NCBI GenBank assembly: GCA_002448495.1
Contig: DJYL01000132.1
Location: forward strand, 1 to 7,094
Source of the DNA: Pseudoselenomonas ruminantium
GTDB taxonomy: Bacteria > Bacillota > Negativicutes > Selenomonadales > Selenomonadaceae
DNA length: 7,094 nucleotides
Direction: 5' to 3'
Positions within the stretch are counted from its first letter, which is position 1. Each line of letters opens with the position of its first letter. The translations under genes and the position numbers were made by a program. The notes beneath the pieces are model-generated. The model was not told where the DNA came from. It saw nothing but the letters and a program-made list of their open reading frames with translations, and searched no databases. Of the stretch, positions 6,125-7,094 are shown piece after piece.

Positions 6125-7094
6125 ATTTCCTTTGTATTTTTACCATCAGGTTATTTATACCAAAAGTTGTTTTGTAATGGATTTCATCAGCGAACCGCAG
6201 CACCATGGCAATGCCAAGAGCGTCCTGCAGTGCCAGTGGGTCTTTATTTTGCAGATTCCTGTAGTATTCGAGGGGATTAAACATTTTGCCGGTGCTGCGT
6301 ATGCGCAGGATGATGGTGTTTTTGCTGAATTTTTTCATCAGCAGCACGCGCCCTTCAAGTACGGCTTTGCTGTCCATACAGGCATGCTCCTTAATACTCA
6401 GCAGCATTTCCTCCATTGACATGCGTACCAGCATGGTTTCCTTGCTGGTTAAGGAATTTTGGGCACAGAAATCTTCCAGTTCATCCATTTTGCTTATGAT
6501 GGAGGAGGTATCTGCCTTGACGGCAAAGGAAAGATACTTTCCCGTGCGTTCAGCCGTAAGGTCCTGCAATAAAAAGCCCGCATAGCCGCGCCGGGCAAAA
6601 AAAGGCTTGATGGTCAGCATCAGGAAAAGCGGACTGAGAGAGGCAATGGTAAATGACCACCATACACCCGGCAGGCCATAACTATCCGACAGCAGCCAGG
6701 CGGGCAGCAAAATAAAGAGAAAGGTGCGGGAAAACACCAGTACGTTGGCTAAGGTCGTAAAGCCTGCTGCCTGATAGTAAAAAAACATCAGGTAACAGCA
6801 GACGGAAGGCAGCAGGCTGAAAGCAAAAATATATGCCGCCTCAGCTGCTGCGGCTAGTTCCATCCCCGCAAGTCCGAACAGCGCCGCAATTTCGGTAGGA
6901 AAAAAAGAAATTATGGCCGTCATGAGACCGATGAGCACAAAACCGATTATATGAGCATGGCGCTCGATGTGCCGCACACTAAGCGTATCCTGCTCCCGCG
7001 TAAGCACGCTGATAAAAGGGGCAGTGCCCTGCGCCAGACCGGAAAGAATGATAAGGGAGAAATTTTCCAAAGCCGTAACCACGGAAAACGCCGC
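6123..7094 (-). CDS. MATE-family transporter fused to an RsbW-like GHKL domain (5' partial)
   Basis: The frame is open to the right edge, so the N-terminal lobe of the transporter is missing. The first in-view start-like codon is a GTG at 7082, which is not the true start. Numbering from there, residues 5-160 hold about five or six membrane helices like the second lobe of a MATE/MatE transporter, including GLAQGTAPFIS and PGVWWSFTIAS. After a short linker, residues 182-319 form a cytoplasmic domain like the anti-sigma kinases RsbW/SpoIIAB (HATPase_c_2), ending in LGIAMVLRFADEIHY and GINNLMVKI. Such kinases phosphorylate STAS proteins. In the N box the usual Asn is Ser229 (SMEEMLLSIKEH), and in the G1 box the usual Asp before T-G is Ser263 (RSTGKMFNP), so ATP binding may be weak or lost. 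It is the first visible gene of the operon, 11 nt before the acetyltransferase. Fusion of these two domains is clear; transported substrate and kinase activity are unknown. Confidence 0.83.
   Translation of the reverse strand, partial: AAFSVVTALENFSLIILSGLAQGTAPFISVLTREQDTLSVRHIERHAHIIGFVLIGLMTAIISFFPTEIAALFGLAGMELAAAAEAAYIFAFSLLPSVCCYLMFFYYQAAGFTTLANVLVFSRTFLFILLPAWLLSDSYGLPGVWWSFTIASLSPLFLMLTIKPFFARRGYAGFLLQDLTAERTGKYLSFAVKADTSSIISKMDELEDFCAQNSLTSKETMLVRMSMEEMLLSIKEHACMDSKAVLEGRVLLMKKFSKNTIILRIRSTGKMFNPLEYYRNLQNKDPLALQDALGIAMVLRFADEIHYKTTFGINNLMVKIQRK

Noticed and set aside
1..7094. Mobile elements, CRISPR arrays, tRNA or rRNA genes
   Set aside because: No transposase or integrase motifs, terminal inverted repeats, spaced identical repeats or RNA-gene signatures were seen on either strand.

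Overview
The window suggests a Gram-negative-type Firmicute of the class Negativicutes, most like Selenomonas or its relatives. This is a judgement from gene style: roughly half-GC coding sequence, strong Shine-Dalgarno sites, a FIST-domain sensor, a MATE protein fused to an RsbW-like domain, and a Cache-HAMP-PP2C phosphatase. It is not a database match. No rRNA, tRNA, CRISPR array, insertion sequence or phage gene was seen.

Layout: (1) Positions 1-2195 (+) hold a soluble FIST-domain sensor joined to a histidine-kinase core. The 5' end is cut by the window edge, and the phosphoacceptor His is replaced by Arg. (2) Positions 2196-2370 are a compact regulatory region. It holds four TTGA repeats at an exact 8-base period, a sigmaA-type promoter, and a leader of about 114 nt with two hairpins. 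(3) Positions 2371-2832 (+) encode a 153-aa Hsp20 small heat-shock protein. (4) Positions 2862-2899 are a perfect 17-bp hairpin that serves as terminator for both converging transcription units. (5) Positions 7094-2913 on the minus strand form one tightly packed operon of three genes. In transcription order they are a MATE-transporter/RsbW-like fusion (5' end cut by the window edge), a two-part GNAT acetyltransferase, and a membrane-bound dCache-HAMP-SpoIIE/PP2C phosphatase. The gaps are 11 nt and then an 8-nt overlap.

How the genes may work together: the minus-strand operon has the look of a partner-switching pathway. It has a PP2C phosphatase with an extracytoplasmic sensor and an RsbW-type GHKL domain, but the GHKL domain is welded to a transporter and a GNAT enzyme lies between the two. 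No STAS-domain substrate lies within the window, so it would have to be just upstream (beyond 7094) or elsewhere. The plus strand pairs a probable non-canonical cytoplasmic sensor with a separately promoted heat-shock chaperone. The GHKL domains on the two strands depart from textbook motifs in opposite ways: the FIST protein keeps its ATP site but lacks the phosphoacceptor His, while the MATE fusion keeps the fold signature but has altered N- and G1-box residues.
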